Assembly (NCBI GenBank): GCA_031253995.1
Contig: JAIRVG010000061.1
Coordinates: forward strand, 1 to 64,000
Direction: 5' to 3'
DNA: 64,000 nucleotides
Source of the DNA: Paucimonas sp.
GTDB taxonomy: Bacteria > Pseudomonadota > Gammaproteobacteria > Pseudomonadales > Pseudomonadaceae
This document shows, one piece after another, positions 11,971-21,816 of this stretch. Made by a program: the position numbers and the translations under genes. The notes below the pieces were generated by a model that worked only from the letters and a program-made list of their open reading frames with translations, did no database searches and was not told the origin of the DNA. Every line of letters begins with the position of its first letter. Positions within the stretch are counted from its first letter, which is position 1.

Positions 11971-13377
11971 ATGTCGAAGTCGGTTCAACTCATCAAAGAT
12001 CATGACGTAAAGTGGATTGATCTGCGCTTCACTGACACCCGCGGCACTCAGCACCACGTGACCATGCCAGCCCGTGATGCGCTGGATGACGACTTCTTCG
12101 AAGTCGGCAAGATGTTCGACGGTTCCTCCATCGCCGGCTGGAAAGGCATCGAAGCGTCCGACATGATCCTGATGCCGGTCGACGACACCGCCGTCCTGGA
12201 CCCGTTCACCGAAGAGCCGACCCTGATCCTGGTCTGCGACATCATCGAACCATCGAGCATGCAAGGCTACGATCGCGACCCACGTGCGATCGCCAAGCGC
12301 GCCGAGGAATACCTGAAAAGCACCGCCATCGGTGACACCGTATTCGCAGGTCCAGAGCCTGAGTTCTTCATCTTCGACGAAGTGAAGTTCAAGTCCGACA
12401 TCTCCGGCTCGATGTTCAAGATCTTCTCCGAGCAAGGTTCCTGGATGTCCGACCAGGACGTCGAAGGCGGCAACAAAGGCCACCGTCCAGGCGTCAAGGG
12501 CGGCTACTTCCCGGTTCCGCCGTTCGACCACGACCACGAAATCCGTACCGCCATGTGCAACGCACTGGAAGAGATGGGCCAGGTCGTCGAAGTTCACCAC
12601 CACGAAGTGGCGACTGCCGGCCAGAACGAAATCGGCGTCAAGTTCAACACCCTGGTGAAGAAGGCTGACGAAGTCCAGACCCTGAAATACGTCGTGCACA
12701 ACGTTGCCGATGCCTACGGCCGCACCGCGACCTTCATGCCGAAGCCTCTGTACGGCGACAACGGCTCGGGCATGCACGTGCACATGTCGATCTGGAAAGA
12801 AGGCAAGAACACCTTCTCCGGCGAAGGCTATGCCGGCCTGTCCGACACCGCCCTGTACTTCATCGGCGGCATCATCAAGCACGGCAAGGCACTGAACGGC
12901 TTCACCAACCCGTCGACCAACTCCTACAAGCGTCTGGTCCCAGGTTTCGAAGCTCCGGTAATGCTGGCCTACTCGGCTCGCAACCGTTCCGCCTCGATCC
13001 GTATTCCTTACGTCGGCAGCCCTAAGGCCCGCCGTATCGAAGCCCGCTTCCCGGATCCGGCTGCCAACCCGTACCTGGCCTTCGCTGCCCTGCTGATGGC
13101 CGGCCTGGACGGTATCCAGAACAAGATCCACCCAGGCGACGCAGCGGACAAGAACCTGTACGACCTGCCACCAGAAGAAGCCAAGGAAATCCCGCAAGTT
13201 TGCGGCAGCCTGAAAGAGGCCCTGGAAGAACTGGACAAAGGCCGTGCGTTCCTGACCAAGGGCGGCGTGTTCTCCGACGACTTCATCGATGCCTACATCG
13301 CCCTGAAATCGGAAGAAGAAATCAAGGTTCGCACCTTCGTACACCCACTGGAATACGAGCTGTACTACAGCTGCTGA
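11971..13377 (+). CDS. glnA: Glutamine synthetase type I
   Basis: 468 residues from [10 protein letters not shown], with GGAGG upstream; the ORF track's longer start reads through the promoter and is rejected. It makes glutamine from glutamate, ammonia and ATP. The beta-grasp domain is followed by the catalytic signatures [29 protein letters not shown] (ATP site) and the C-terminal adenylylation-loop region NLYDLPPEE, so activity is probably adjustable by adenylylation at the Tyr. It is controlled by NtrC/sigma-54 judging from the upstream sites. ntrBC lies downstream, separated by a cupin/chorismate mutase gene. Confidence 0.98.
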   Translation: MSKSVQLIKDHDVKWIDLRFTDTRGTQHHVTMPARDALDDDFFEVGKMFDGSSIAGWKGIEASDMILMPVDDTAVLDPFTEEPTLILVCDIIEPSSMQGYDRDPRAIAKRAEEYLKSTAIGDTVFAGPEPEFFIFDEVKFKSDISGSMFKIFSEQGSWMSDQDVEGGNKGHRPGVKGGYFPVPPFDHDHEIRTAMCNALEEMGQVVEVHHHEVATAGQNEIGVKFNTLVKKADEVQTLKYVVHNVADAYGRTATFMPKPLYGDNGSGMHVHMSIWKEGKNTFSGEGYAGLSDTALYFIGGIIKHGKALNGFTNPSTNSYKRLVPGFEAPVMLAYSARNRSASIRIPYVGSPKARRIEARFPDPAANPYLAFAALLMAGLDGIQNKIHPGDAADKNLYDLPPEEAKEIPQVCGSLKEALEELDKGRAFLTKGGVFSDDFIDAYIALKSEEEIKVRTFVHPLEYELYYSC

Positions 13378-13390
13378 TCCGTCGGGCAGT

Positions 13391-13478
13391 TACAAGCGAC
13401 AAGTTTCAAGCGGCAAGAAGAAGCAGTCGGCAACGCCACGGCTTTTTCTTGTGGCTTGCAGCTTGAAACTTGAAGCTG
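13391..13478. repeat. Palindromic repeat, family C
   Basis: The arms TACAAGCGACAAGTTTCAAG and CTTGAAACTTGAAGCTG form an imperfect inverted repeat right after glnA. The same kind of CAAGCTTCAAG/CTTGAAGCTTG unit recurs at 26931-27018 between hisF and hisA. Confidence 0.75.
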
Positions 13479-13481
13479 AAG

Positions 13482-13512
13482 AAAAGGCCTCCTTCGGGAG
13501 GCCTTTTTCTTA
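13482..13512 (+). terminator. glnA intrinsic terminator
   Basis: AGGCCTCC-TTCG-GGAGGCCT followed by TTTTTCTT. It lies downstream of glnA and the family C repeat, and separates glnA transcription from the next gene. Confidence 0.9.
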
Positions 13513-13593
13513 CAGGTTCAAGCGCCCCGGCTGATAGTTCAGCTTTTCCCCGTCACCCATGCTGGTCCGCTCCTTCTCTCAGCGAGCACCACC

Positions 13594-14517
13594 ATGATCC
13601 GACGCCTCTCCCTTCTTTGCCTGCTGGCCCTGCTGGGCGCCTGCAGCAGCCTGCCTTCCAGCGATCCAGTCGAAACACAGGTCCTGCTGCGTGCCAGCAA
13701 CGCCTGGGACGGTTCGCCCTACCCCGACTATCCCGACGGCCGGCCCGAACTGAGCCTGCTGAAAATCCGCATTGCCCCGAACACCAGCCTGGACTGGCAC
13801 CTCCACCGGGCGCCGAACGCCGGTTACCTGCTGGCCGGTGACCTGCGGGTGGAAACCCGCGAGGGACGTGAAACCCGCCTGCGCGCGGGGGACGCCCTGG
13901 CCGAGGTGGTCGACGTGATCCACCGCGGACACGCTGGCCCCAGGGGCGCGGAACTGGTGGTGTTCTACGCCGGCAGTCCGGGCCTGCCCCTGGCGGAACG
14001 CGAAGCCTCGCCAACCGCCGTCGCCCATGCCCTGCCCACACCTGCCACCCTGAGCGCCCTGCTCGACGGCATCGACCAGCGCCTGGCCATCGCCGAAGCG
14101 GTGGCCCTGCACAAGTGGGGAACCGGCCAGTCGGTGCAGGCCGAGGATCGCGAGCAGCAGGTCGTCGCCCAGGCCCGGAGCCAGGCCGCCAGCCATGGCC
14201 TGGACGAGCAACGGGTGGGCGATTTCTTCAACGACCAGATCGAAGCCAACAAGCTGCTTCAATATGGTGCATTGTCCGGATGGCATGCCGAAGGCCGGGT
14301 GTCGGACAACCTGGCGCAGCGCGACCTGACCCGTGACCTGCGCCCGAGCCTCGATCGCCTGAGGGACCAGTTGCTCCGCCAACTGGCGGCGTTCGACCAG
14401 CAGAAGCCACCCCGTTGCGAACAGGTGCTGGCCCAGGCCATCCAGCAGCGCGATGGGGATGCCTTGCGCAACGCGGCATTGACCCGGGCCAGCGGGCGTC
14501 TGTGCGAAGAAACCTGA
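13594..14517 (+). CDS. Lipoprotein with cupin domain fused to periplasmic (gamma-class) chorismate mutase
   Basis: 307 residues. The signal peptide ends in the lipobox LLGAC (Cys about 17), so the protein should be membrane-anchored on the periplasmic side. Residues about 40-135 look like a cupin barrel: a histidine pair in DWHLHRAPN, a gly-turn in AGYLLAGDL, then RLRAGDALAEVVD and HRG. Residues about 150-300 match a gamma-class AroQ chorismate mutase: LDGIDQRLAIAEAVALHKW, then FFNDQIEANKLLQY and a C-terminal helical half with a Cys pair. Such secreted mutases normally stand alone. The cupin fusion and lipid anchor are unusual. It sits between glnA and ntrB, so it may share nitrogen control, but no promoter was identified. 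Confidence 0.75.
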   Translation: MIRRLSLLCLLALLGACSSLPSSDPVETQVLLRASNAWDGSPYPDYPDGRPELSLLKIRIAPNTSLDWHLHRAPNAGYLLAGDLRVETREGRETRLRAGDALAEVVDVIHRGHAGPRGAELVVFYAGSPGLPLAEREASPTAVAHALPTPATLSALLDGIDQRLAIAEAVALHKWGTGQSVQAEDREQQVVAQARSQAASHGLDEQRVGDFFNDQIEANKLLQYGALSGWHAEGRVSDNLAQRDLTRDLRPSLDRLRDQLLRQLAAFDQQKPPRCEQVLAQAIQQRDGDALRNAALTRASGRLCEET

Positions 14518-14674
14518 CCGGCGGCGCCTATGCTCTATATTGGTGCGTAACCGCACGTTCGCGAGGGTGATCCAACCCATTTTGGGTCACAAAATCTTGA
14601 AATTCGGGACTTTGTAGGCCTTTTTCGGGCAGAACCAGGGAAATTTCCGGGGATTCCGCTTCTTTTCGGAGCCT

Positions 14675-14690
14675 TGGTTTGCTTTTTGCA
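14675..14690 (+). promoter_or_regulatory. Candidate sigma-54 promoter of ntrBC
   Basis: TGGTTTGCTTTTTGCA has GG at 14676-14677 and GC at 14688-14689 with correct spacing, and ends in the consensus TTGCA. It lies about 85 nt upstream of ntrB. The -24 block departs from TGGCAC, so the match is moderate. Confidence 0.55.
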
Positions 14691-14776
14691 TTTTCCCTGG
14701 ACCAGCGGATCACCTGCGTTCGCGCCCCTGGCCAGTGCCAGGTCCGACATGTGCCAAAAGAGGTCAAAGACGCCAC

Positions 14777-15858
14777 ATGACCATCAGCGATGCACTGCAC
14801 CGACTACTACTGGACAACCTGACCACCGCCACCATCCTGCTCAATGCCGAATTGCGCCTTGAGTACATGAACCCGGCGGCGGAAATGCTCCTGGCCATCA
14901 GCGGCCAGCGCAGCCATGGCCAATTCATCAGCGAGCTGTTCACCGAGTCCGTCGAGGCCCTGAACTCCCTGCGCCAGGCGGTGGAACACGCGCACCCGTT
15001 CACCAAGCGCGAGGCCCAGCTCACCTCGCTCACCGGCCAGAGCCTGACCGTCGACTACGCCGTCACGCCGATCCTCAACAACGGCCGCACCCTGCTCCTG
15101 CTCGAAGTCCATCCCCGTGACCGCCTGCTGCGCATCACCAAGGAGGAGGCCCAGCTGTCCAAGCAGGAAACCACCAAGATGCTGGTGCGCGGCATGGCCC
15201 ACGAGATCAAGAACCCCCTCGGTGGCATCCGTGGTGCCGCCCAGCTGCTGGCCCGGGAGCTGCCTGACGAAGGGCTGAAGGACTACACCAACGTCATCAT
15301 CGAGGAAGCCGACCGCCTGCGGAACCTGGTGGACCGCATGCTCGGCTCGAACAAGCTGCCGATGCTGGCGCCGACCAACATCCACGAAGTGCTGGAGCGG
15401 GTCTGCAGCCTGGTGGAGGCGGAAAGCCAGGGCGGCATCACCCTGGTGCGCGACTACGACCCGAGCCTGCCGGACGTGCTGATCGACCGCGAACAGATGA
15501 TCCAGGCCGTGCTCAACATCGTGCGCAACGCCATGCAGGCGATCAGCGGCCAGAACGAGCTGCGCCTGGGTCGCATCACCCTGCGCAGCCGCGCCATGCG
15601 CCAGTTCACCATCGGCCATGTGCGCCACCGCCTGGTGGCCCGCATCGAGATCATCGACAACGGCCCGGGCATTCCCGCGGAACTGCAGGACACCCTCTTC
15701 TATCCCATGGTCAGCGGCCGCCCGGACGGTACCGGGCTGGGCCTGGCCATCACCCAGAACATCATCAGCCAGCACCAGGGCCTGATCGAGTGTGACAGCC
15801 ACCCGGGCCACACCACCTTCTCGATCTTCCTGCCACTGGAACAAGGAGCCGCTTCCTC

Positions 15859-15862
<4 letters not shown>
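14777..15862 (+). CDS. ntrB: Nitrogen regulation sensor histidine kinase NtrB
   Basis: 361 residues from MTISDALHRL; the 14 extra codons of the track are rejected because homologues begin MTISDAxHRLLLDNL. Order: N-terminal PAS domain, HisKA with H-box GMAHEIKNPLGGIRGAAQLL, and HATPase with N-box and G-boxes (DNGPGIP, GTGLGLAI). It is cytoplasmic and controlled by PII. It phosphorylates or dephosphorylates NtrC according to nitrogen status. It overlaps ntrC by 4 nt (ATGA). Confidence 0.96.
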
Positions 15863-17295
<1,433 letters not shown>

Positions 17296-17503
17296 TTCGC
17301 CCGCCACAAATGAACGCGGGGCCGGCGCCTGTCTTGAACAGGCCCGGCCCCGCGGTCGTTTCAGCCGTACTGCGGCGCGAATGCCCCATTCCTGAACCGA
17401 AATGGCCCCCCGCGCACCGCCGCAAGGCAAAAACCCTGCAAATCCCCCCTGAAAACCCCGCCATATACGCTGGAAGCCTTGATTTCACTGGGTTTCGCAA
17501 AGT

Positions 17504-17519
17504 TGGCACAGCGCCTGCA
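17504..17519 (+). promoter_or_regulatory. Sigma-54 promoter downstream of ntrC
   Basis: TGGCACAGCGCCTGCA is a very good -24/-12 element (GG at 17505-17506, GC at 17517-17518). It points rightwards into a space with no plus-strand protein gene, which indicates a small RNA. Confidence 0.8.
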
Positions 17520-17529
17520 TTAATACAGA

Positions 17530-17584
17530 CATCTCCAGTTTTGGGGACCTTGGTACAGGCAGGCCGGGGAATCCCCTCTTTTAT
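17530..17584 (+). ncRNA. nrsZ: NrsZ-like nitrogen-regulated small RNA (short form)
   Basis: Transcription from the sigma-54 promoter should begin near 17530. About 40 nt later comes GGGGAATCCCC followed by TCTTTT, a compact terminator, giving an RNA of roughly 55 nt. Position is the main argument: in P. aeruginosa the NtrC/RpoN-dependent small RNA NrsZ lies in the same place, directly downstream of ntrC. The predicted RNA here is shorter than the P. aeruginosa precursor and closer to its processed form. Sequence homology could not be tested. Confidence 0.55.
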
Positions 17585-18021
17585 TCGTGCAGTCTCACCT
17601 GCACTCGCCAGCGGTCCTCCACTGACTCGCCCGCCCAGCGGGCCTGCAGTGGACGGGCCGCCACCAGGCTCAGCAACAACCCTCCATCCGTCTTGCGCAG
17701 CCGCCAGCTCACCGGTTTACCGTCGTAGCTCAGTTGGCCTTTCTGACCTTTCCCTTCCGAATCGAACAACAGCGCCACGGTGCCGTCGACCACCTCACCG
17801 TGCAGCTTGGGCTCTTCGTTGAACCACAGGTCCAGGCCACCGGCGACCACCTCGATGCGTTCCAGCACGCGGGGCTCGGGCGCGGTGATGCGGCCGATCA
17901 TCAGCCCCACCAGCATGCCGAACAGGGCCAGGGAGAACAGGACGCGCGGCCATGATTTCGAACGCGGGTCCGGCTCGTCGGGAGTAGAATGCGCGTCATC
18001 TTTATGCTCGGAGCCGTGCAT
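17581..18021 (-). CDS. Conserved membrane-anchored protein of unknown function
   Basis: 146 residues. A polar, acidic N-terminus of about 27 residues precedes one membrane helix (VLFSLALFGMLVGLMIG). The remainder is a beta-rich domain with Trp/Asp motifs (LDLWFNEEPKL, GKPVSWRLRK), presumably periplasmic. It ends where the small RNA terminator begins, on the opposite strand. Its ATG overlaps the ATG of trmL within a shared CATG, so each gene's ribosome site lies inside the other's coding sequence. No family recognised. Confidence 0.7.
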   Translation of the reverse strand: MHGSEHKDDAHSTPDEPDPRSKSWPRVLFSLALFGMLVGLMIGRITAPEPRVLERIEVVAGGLDLWFNEEPKLHGEVVDGTVALLFDSEGKGQKGQLSYDGKPVSWRLRKTDGGLLLSLVAARPLQARWAGESVEDRWRVQVRLHE

Positions 18022-18475
18022 GTTTCACGTGATCCTTTTTCAACCAGAAATTCCGCCGAATACCGGCAACATTATCAGGCTCTGCGCCAACAGCGGGTGC
18101 GACCTGCACCTGATCGAGCCGCTGGGCTTCGAACTGGACGACAAGCGCCTGCGCCGTGCGGGCCTGGACTATCACGAATACGCCACGCTCAAGCGCCATG
18201 CCGACCTGGCATCGTGCCTGGAAAGCCTGGGGCAGCCGCGCCTGTTCGCCTTCACCACCAAGGGCTCGCAGCCGTTCCATGAGGTGGCGTTCGAGCCGGG
18301 GGATGCCTTCCTGTTCGGCCCGGAGAGCCGTGGCTTGCCGGCTGAGGTGCTGGACGCCCTGGAAACCGGGCAGCGCCTGCGCCTGCCGATGCGGCCGGGG
18401 TGTCGCAGCCTGAACCTGTCCAATACCGTGGCGGTGGCCGTCTACGAGGCCTGGCGCCAGCAAGGTTTCGCCTGA
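18020..18475 (+). CDS. trmL: tRNA (cytidine/uridine-34 2'-O)-methyltransferase TrmL
   Basis: 151 residues from MFHVILFQPEIPPNTGNI, the canonical start and length of the SPOUT enzyme that 2'-O-methylates the wobble base of tRNA-Leu. The trefoil-knot SAM site is visible in LFGPESRGLP and RSLNLSNTVAVAVYEAWRQ. The ORF track's longer form reads through the divergent gene and is rejected. GGAG precedes the start. The REP element at 18479 follows directly. Confidence 0.93.
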   Translation: MFHVILFQPEIPPNTGNIIRLCANSGCDLHLIEPLGFELDDKRLRRAGLDYHEYATLKRHADLASCLESLGQPRLFAFTTKGSQPFHEVAFEPGDAFLFGPESRGLPAEVLDALETGQRLRLPMRPGCRSLNLSNTVAVAVYEAWRQQGFA

Positions 18476-18478
18476 TGG

Positions 18479-18621
18479 ATCATCGCTGGCAAGCCAGCTC
18501 CCACAAGGATTTCTGCCAGCCTTGAGAACGCATTCCAACCATGCCCTGGGTATGTGAAGCTGGATGCTGACCCGGCGGCGCACACAGAACCCTGTGGGAG
18601 CTGGCTTGCCAGCGATGAGGC
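18479..18621. repeat. REP palindrome pair, family A, long spacer
   Basis: ATCGCTGGCAAGCCAGCTCC and GGGAGCTGGCTTGCCAGCGA are separated by about 100 nt instead of the usual 40. It lies between convergent trmL and secB. Confidence 0.88.
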
Positions 18622-18651
18622 AATCAGCCCCAGCACAAATCCCACTGCCAT

Positions 18652-18677
18652 AAAAAAACGCCCCGAAGGGCGTTTTC
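18652..18677. terminator. Intrinsic terminator of the secB operon
   Basis: AAAAAACGCCC-CGAA-GGGCGTTTTCT just downstream of the secB stop on the minus strand. It could also stop plus-strand transcription from trmL. Confidence 0.85.
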
Positions 18678-18692
18678 TCAAACCACCACCGC

Positions 18693-19172
18693 TTACTGCA
18701 GCGAAGGCGCTTCGCCGGCTTCCTGCATGCGCTGCATTTCCTGCGCGTACAGGGCGTCGAAGTTGACCGGGGACAGCATCAGCGCCGGGAACGAACCACG
18801 GGTCACCAGGCTGTCCAGGGCTTCGCGAGCATACGGGAACAGGATGTTCGGGCAGAACGCACCCAGGGTGTGGCTCATCGAAGCCGCGTCCAGGTTCTTG
18901 ATCAGGAAGATACCGGCCTGCTGGACTTCAGCGATGAAGGCAACTTCTTCACCATTCTTCACGGTGACCGACAGGGTCAGGACCACTTCGTGGAAATCGC
19001 CTTCCAGGCCTTTCTGCTTGGTGTTCAGGTCCAGGCCAACGCTCGGCTCCCACTGCTGGCGGAAGATCGCCGGGCTTTTCGGCGCCTCGAACGACAGGTC
19101 ACGCACGTAGATGCGCTGCAGGGAGAATTGTGGTGCGTTGTCTTCGGCAGCGCCGTTGTTTTGCTCGGTCAT
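18693..19172 (-). CDS. secB: Protein-export chaperone SecB
   Basis: 159 residues, standard length. The conserved N-terminal [13 protein letters not shown] and the C-terminal part [23 protein letters not shown] define SecB, the cytosolic tetramer that keeps preproteins unfolded and delivers them to SecA. Last gene of the rhodanese-grxC-secB cluster (41 nt after grxC). Confidence 0.97.
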   Translation of the reverse strand: MTEQNNGAAEDNAPQFSLQRIYVRDLSFEAPKSPAIFRQQWEPSVGLDLNTKQKGLEGDFHEVVLTLSVTVKNGEEVAFIAEVQQAGIFLIKNLDAASMSHTLGAFCPNILFPYAREALDSLVTRGSFPALMLSPVNFDALYAQEMQRMQEAGEAPSLQ

Positions 19173-19213
19173 GGCAGATCCTTCCTTGCAGGGTCTTTAG
19201 AGGGTTTGGGAGT

Positions 19214-19468
19214 TCAAGCGTTGAGCAGGGCGTCGAGCTTGCCGGCGCGCTCCAGCGCATAGAGGTCGTCGCAACCACCGACGTGGGTATTGCCGATCCA
19301 GATCTGCGGCACCGAGGTGCGGCCGGCCTTCTGGGCCATTTCCGCACGCAACTGTGGCTTGCCGTCGACCTTGATTTCTTCGAAGGCCACATCCTTGCTC
19401 GCCAGCAACTGCTTGGCGCGCATGCAGTAAGGGCAGTAGTCGCTGGAGTAGACGATGACCTGGGCCAT
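19214..19468 (-). CDS. grxC: Glutaredoxin 3
   Basis: 84 residues with the redox motif CPYC at the start of helix 1 (SSDYCPYCMRAKQLL) and the glutathione-site TSVPQIWIG cis-proline loop. It reduces disulfides with glutathione in the cytoplasm. It lies 1 nt after the rhodanese gene, in the conserved order rhodanese-grxC-secB. Confidence 0.97.
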   Translation of the reverse strand: MAQVIVYSSDYCPYCMRAKQLLASKDVAFEEIKVDGKPQLRAEMAQKAGRTSVPQIWIGNTHVGGCDDLYALERAGKLDALLNA

Positions 19469-19469
19469 A

Positions 19470-19886
19470 TCACTTCACCAGCGGCAGGTTGTCGGCTTTC
19501 CAGCTGGACACGCCGCCGGACAGCTTGGCAGCGGTGAAGCCGGCCTTGAGCAGGTCGCGGCAAATGGCGCCGGAGTGCTGGCCCATGTTGTCGACGATGA
19601 TCAGGGTCTTGTTGGCCTTGTGCTTTTCCAGCTCGCCGGTGCGGGCCGCGAACTTGTCCTGCGGGATGTTGATCGCACCCACGATGTGGCCGGCGGAGAA
19701 ATCCTTGCTTGGGCGGATGTCGATCACCAGGCCCTTGTCGCCGTTGACCAGTGCGGTCAGCTCGCCGTTGCTCAGGCTGCGGCCGCCTTTGCGGGCTTCG
19801 TAGACGATCAGCAGAACCAGCAGAACCAGGAAGAGAGCAACCAGCAGGTAGTGATTTGTCGCGAATTCAATCAGATGAGCAACCAT
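19470..19886 (-). CDS. Membrane-anchored rhodanese-like protein (YibN type)
   Basis: 138 residues from MVAHLIEFATNHY, with one N-terminal membrane helix (LLVALFLVLLVLLIVY) and a single rhodanese domain. CH2A and substrate-side motifs (VIDIRPSKDFSAGHIVGAINIP) are present, but the active-site position that normally carries Cys reads IIVDNMGQHSG, so the canonical sulfur-accepting cysteine seems absent. Matches the YibN neighbourhood next to grxC and secB. The ORF track's 769-residue extension through gpmI antisense is an artefact. Confidence 0.88.
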   Translation of the reverse strand: MVAHLIEFATNHYLLVALFLVLLVLLIVYEARKGGRSLSNGELTALVNGDKGLVIDIRPSKDFSAGHIVGAINIPQDKFAARTGELEKHKANKTLIIVDNMGQHSGAICRDLLKAGFTAAKLSGGVSSWKADNLPLVK

Positions 19887-20087
19887 CGGAGGGTGTTCCA
19901 GGTCATAGAAAATGGCGGCCAGTATACACAGCAGCCATGGGCCGCCAAACCCCGTCGAATGGGGTTGTCGACAGTAATTCTCATCTTCCCCGTGCAGCCC
20001 GTCGGCCCGGCGATACGCGGAATTCGTCACGACTGGCCAATTTGCCCTAAAATGCGGTCCTTTCTCATCTACAACCGTGAGTAGATT

Positions 20088-21626
20088 TTGATGACGAGCA
20101 CGCCCAAGCCTTTGGTCCTGATCATCCTGGATGGTTTCGGTCACAGCGAAAGCCCTGAGTACAACGCCATCTTCGCCGCCAACACCCCGGTCTACGATCG
20201 CCTGCGCGCCACCCAGCCGCACGGCCTGATCTCCGGGTCCGGCATGGATGTCGGCCTGCCTGACGGGCAGATGGGCAACTCCGAGGTCGGCCACATGAAC
20301 CTTGGTGCCGGCCGCGTCGTGTACCAGGACTTCACCCGTGTGACCAAGGCCATTCGCGACGGCGAGTTCTTCGAAAATCCCGTGCTCACCGGCGCAGTGG
20401 ACAAGGCAGCCAGTGCCGGCAAGGCCGTGCATATCCTCGGCCTGCTCTCCGACGGCGGCGTGCACAGCCACCAGGATCACCTGGTGGCCATGGCCGAACT
20501 GGCGGCCCAGCGTGGTGCCGAGCGCATCTACCTGCACGCCTTCCTCGACGGTCGCGACACCCCGCCGCGCAGCGCGCAATCCTCCATCGAACTGCTCGAC
20601 GCCACCTTCGCCAGGCTGGGCAAGGGCCGCATCGCCAGCCTGATCGGCCGCTACTACGCGATGGACCGCGACAACCGCTGGGACCGCGTCAGCGCCGCCT
20701 ACAACCTGATCGTCGACAGCGTTGCCGAATACAGCGCCGACACCGCCGTGGCCGGCCTGGAAGCCGCCTACGCCCGTGACGAGAGCGACGAGTTCGTCAA
20801 GGCCACCCGCATCGGCGAAGCCGTGAAGGTGGAGGACGGCGACGCCGTGATCTTCATGAACTTCCGCGCCGACCGCGCCCGCGAGATCTCCCGCGTGTTC
20901 GTCGAAGCCGACTTCAACGAATTCCCCCGCGCGCGCCTGCCGAAGCTGGCGGCGTATATCGGCCTGACCCAGTACTCGGCGAAGATCCCGGCCCCGGCGG
21001 CCTTCGCTCCGGCCAGCCTGCACAACGTGCTCGGCGAATACCTGGCGAACAACGGCAAGACCCAGCTGCGCATCGCCGAGACCGAGAAGTACGCCCACGT
21101 CACCTTCTTCTTCTCCGGCGGCCGCGAAGAGCCGTTCGAAGGCGAAGAGCGCATCCTGATCCCGTCGCCGAAGGTCGCCACCTACGACCTGCAGCCGGAA
21201 ATGAGCGCGCCGGAAGTCACCGACCGCATCGTCGAGGCCATCGAGCAGCAGCGTTACGACGTGATCGTGGTCAACTACGCCAACGGCGACATGGTCGGCC
21301 ATACCGGCGTGTTCGACGCTGCGGTCAAGGCCGTGGAAGCCCTGGACGGCTGCGTCGGCCGGATCACCGAGGCGCTGGACAAGGTTGGCGGCGAAGCCCT
21401 GATCACTGCCGACCACGGCAACGTCGAGCAGATGGAAGACGAGTGCACCGGCCAGGCGCACACCGCCCATACCACCGAGCCGGTGCCGTTCATCTATTAC
21501 GGCAAGCGCCCACTGAAGGTCCGTGAAGGCGGCGTGCTGGCGGATGTGGCGCCGACCATGCTGACCCTGATGGGCATGGAGATTCCGGCGGAAATGACCG
21601 GTACCTCGATCCTCGTCAAAGCCTGA
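20088..21626 (+). CDS. gpmI: 2,3-bisphosphoglycerate-independent phosphoglycerate mutase
   Basis: 512 residues. It interconverts 3- and 2-phosphoglycerate in glycolysis/gluconeogenesis using Mn2+. The catalytic serine lies in [16 protein letters not shown] (about residue 62), and the metal-binding Asp/His residues of the alkaline phosphatase fold are visible in [18 protein letters not shown] and [10 protein letters not shown]. Monocistronic, divergent from the rhodanese gene; a REP element and a terminator follow. Confidence 0.98.
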   Translation: MMTSTPKPLVLIILDGFGHSESPEYNAIFAANTPVYDRLRATQPHGLISGSGMDVGLPDGQMGNSEVGHMNLGAGRVVYQDFTRVTKAIRDGEFFENPVLTGAVDKAASAGKAVHILGLLSDGGVHSHQDHLVAMAELAAQRGAERIYLHAFLDGRDTPPRSAQSSIELLDATFARLGKGRIASLIGRYYAMDRDNRWDRVSAAYNLIVDSVAEYSADTAVAGLEAAYARDESDEFVKATRIGEAVKVEDGDAVIFMNFRADRAREISRVFVEADFNEFPRARLPKLAAYIGLTQYSAKIPAPAAFAPASLHNVLGEYLANNGKTQLRIAETEKYAHVTFFFSGGREEPFEGEERILIPSPKVATYDLQPEMSAPEVTDRIVEAIEQQRYDVIVVNYANGDMVGHTGVFDAAVKAVEALDGCVGRITEALDKVGGEALITADHGNVEQMEDECTGQAHTAHTTEPVPFIYYGKRPLKVREGGVLADVAPTMLTLMGMEIPAEMTGTSILVKA

Positions 21627-21640
21627 TTTCGCCCGGTCGG

Positions 21641-21718
21641 GCCTCATCGCTGGCAAGCCAGCTCCCACAGGGTCCGCGTGCACCGCAACCGTTGTGGGAG
21701 CTGGCTTGCCAGCGATAG
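21641..21718. repeat. REP palindrome, family A
   Basis: GCCTCATCGCTGGCAAGCCA and GGAGCTGGCTTGCCAGCGAT flank GGTCCGCGTGCACCGCAACC. It lies between gpmI and its terminator. Confidence 0.9.
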
Positions 21719-21734
21719 TCCCCGCGATTCCAGA

Positions 21735-21761
21735 CAAACGCCCCCATGGGGCGTTTTTTTT
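21735..21761 (+). terminator. gpmI intrinsic terminator
   Basis: AAACGCCCC-CAT-GGGGCGTTTTTTTT, a strong hairpin with a T-run, downstream of gpmI and its REP element. Confidence 0.9.
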
Positions 21762-21816
21762 GGCGCCAGCGGCGGGCATACTAGGCCGGTCTCCATCCCC
21801 TGGTTATCGCCATTCC

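Noticed and set aside
19470-21779. 769-residue minus-strand ORF joining gpmI antisense to the rhodanese
   Set aside because: Only the last 138 codons are a real protein with a membrane helix and rhodanese fold. The rest is the shadow of gpmI.
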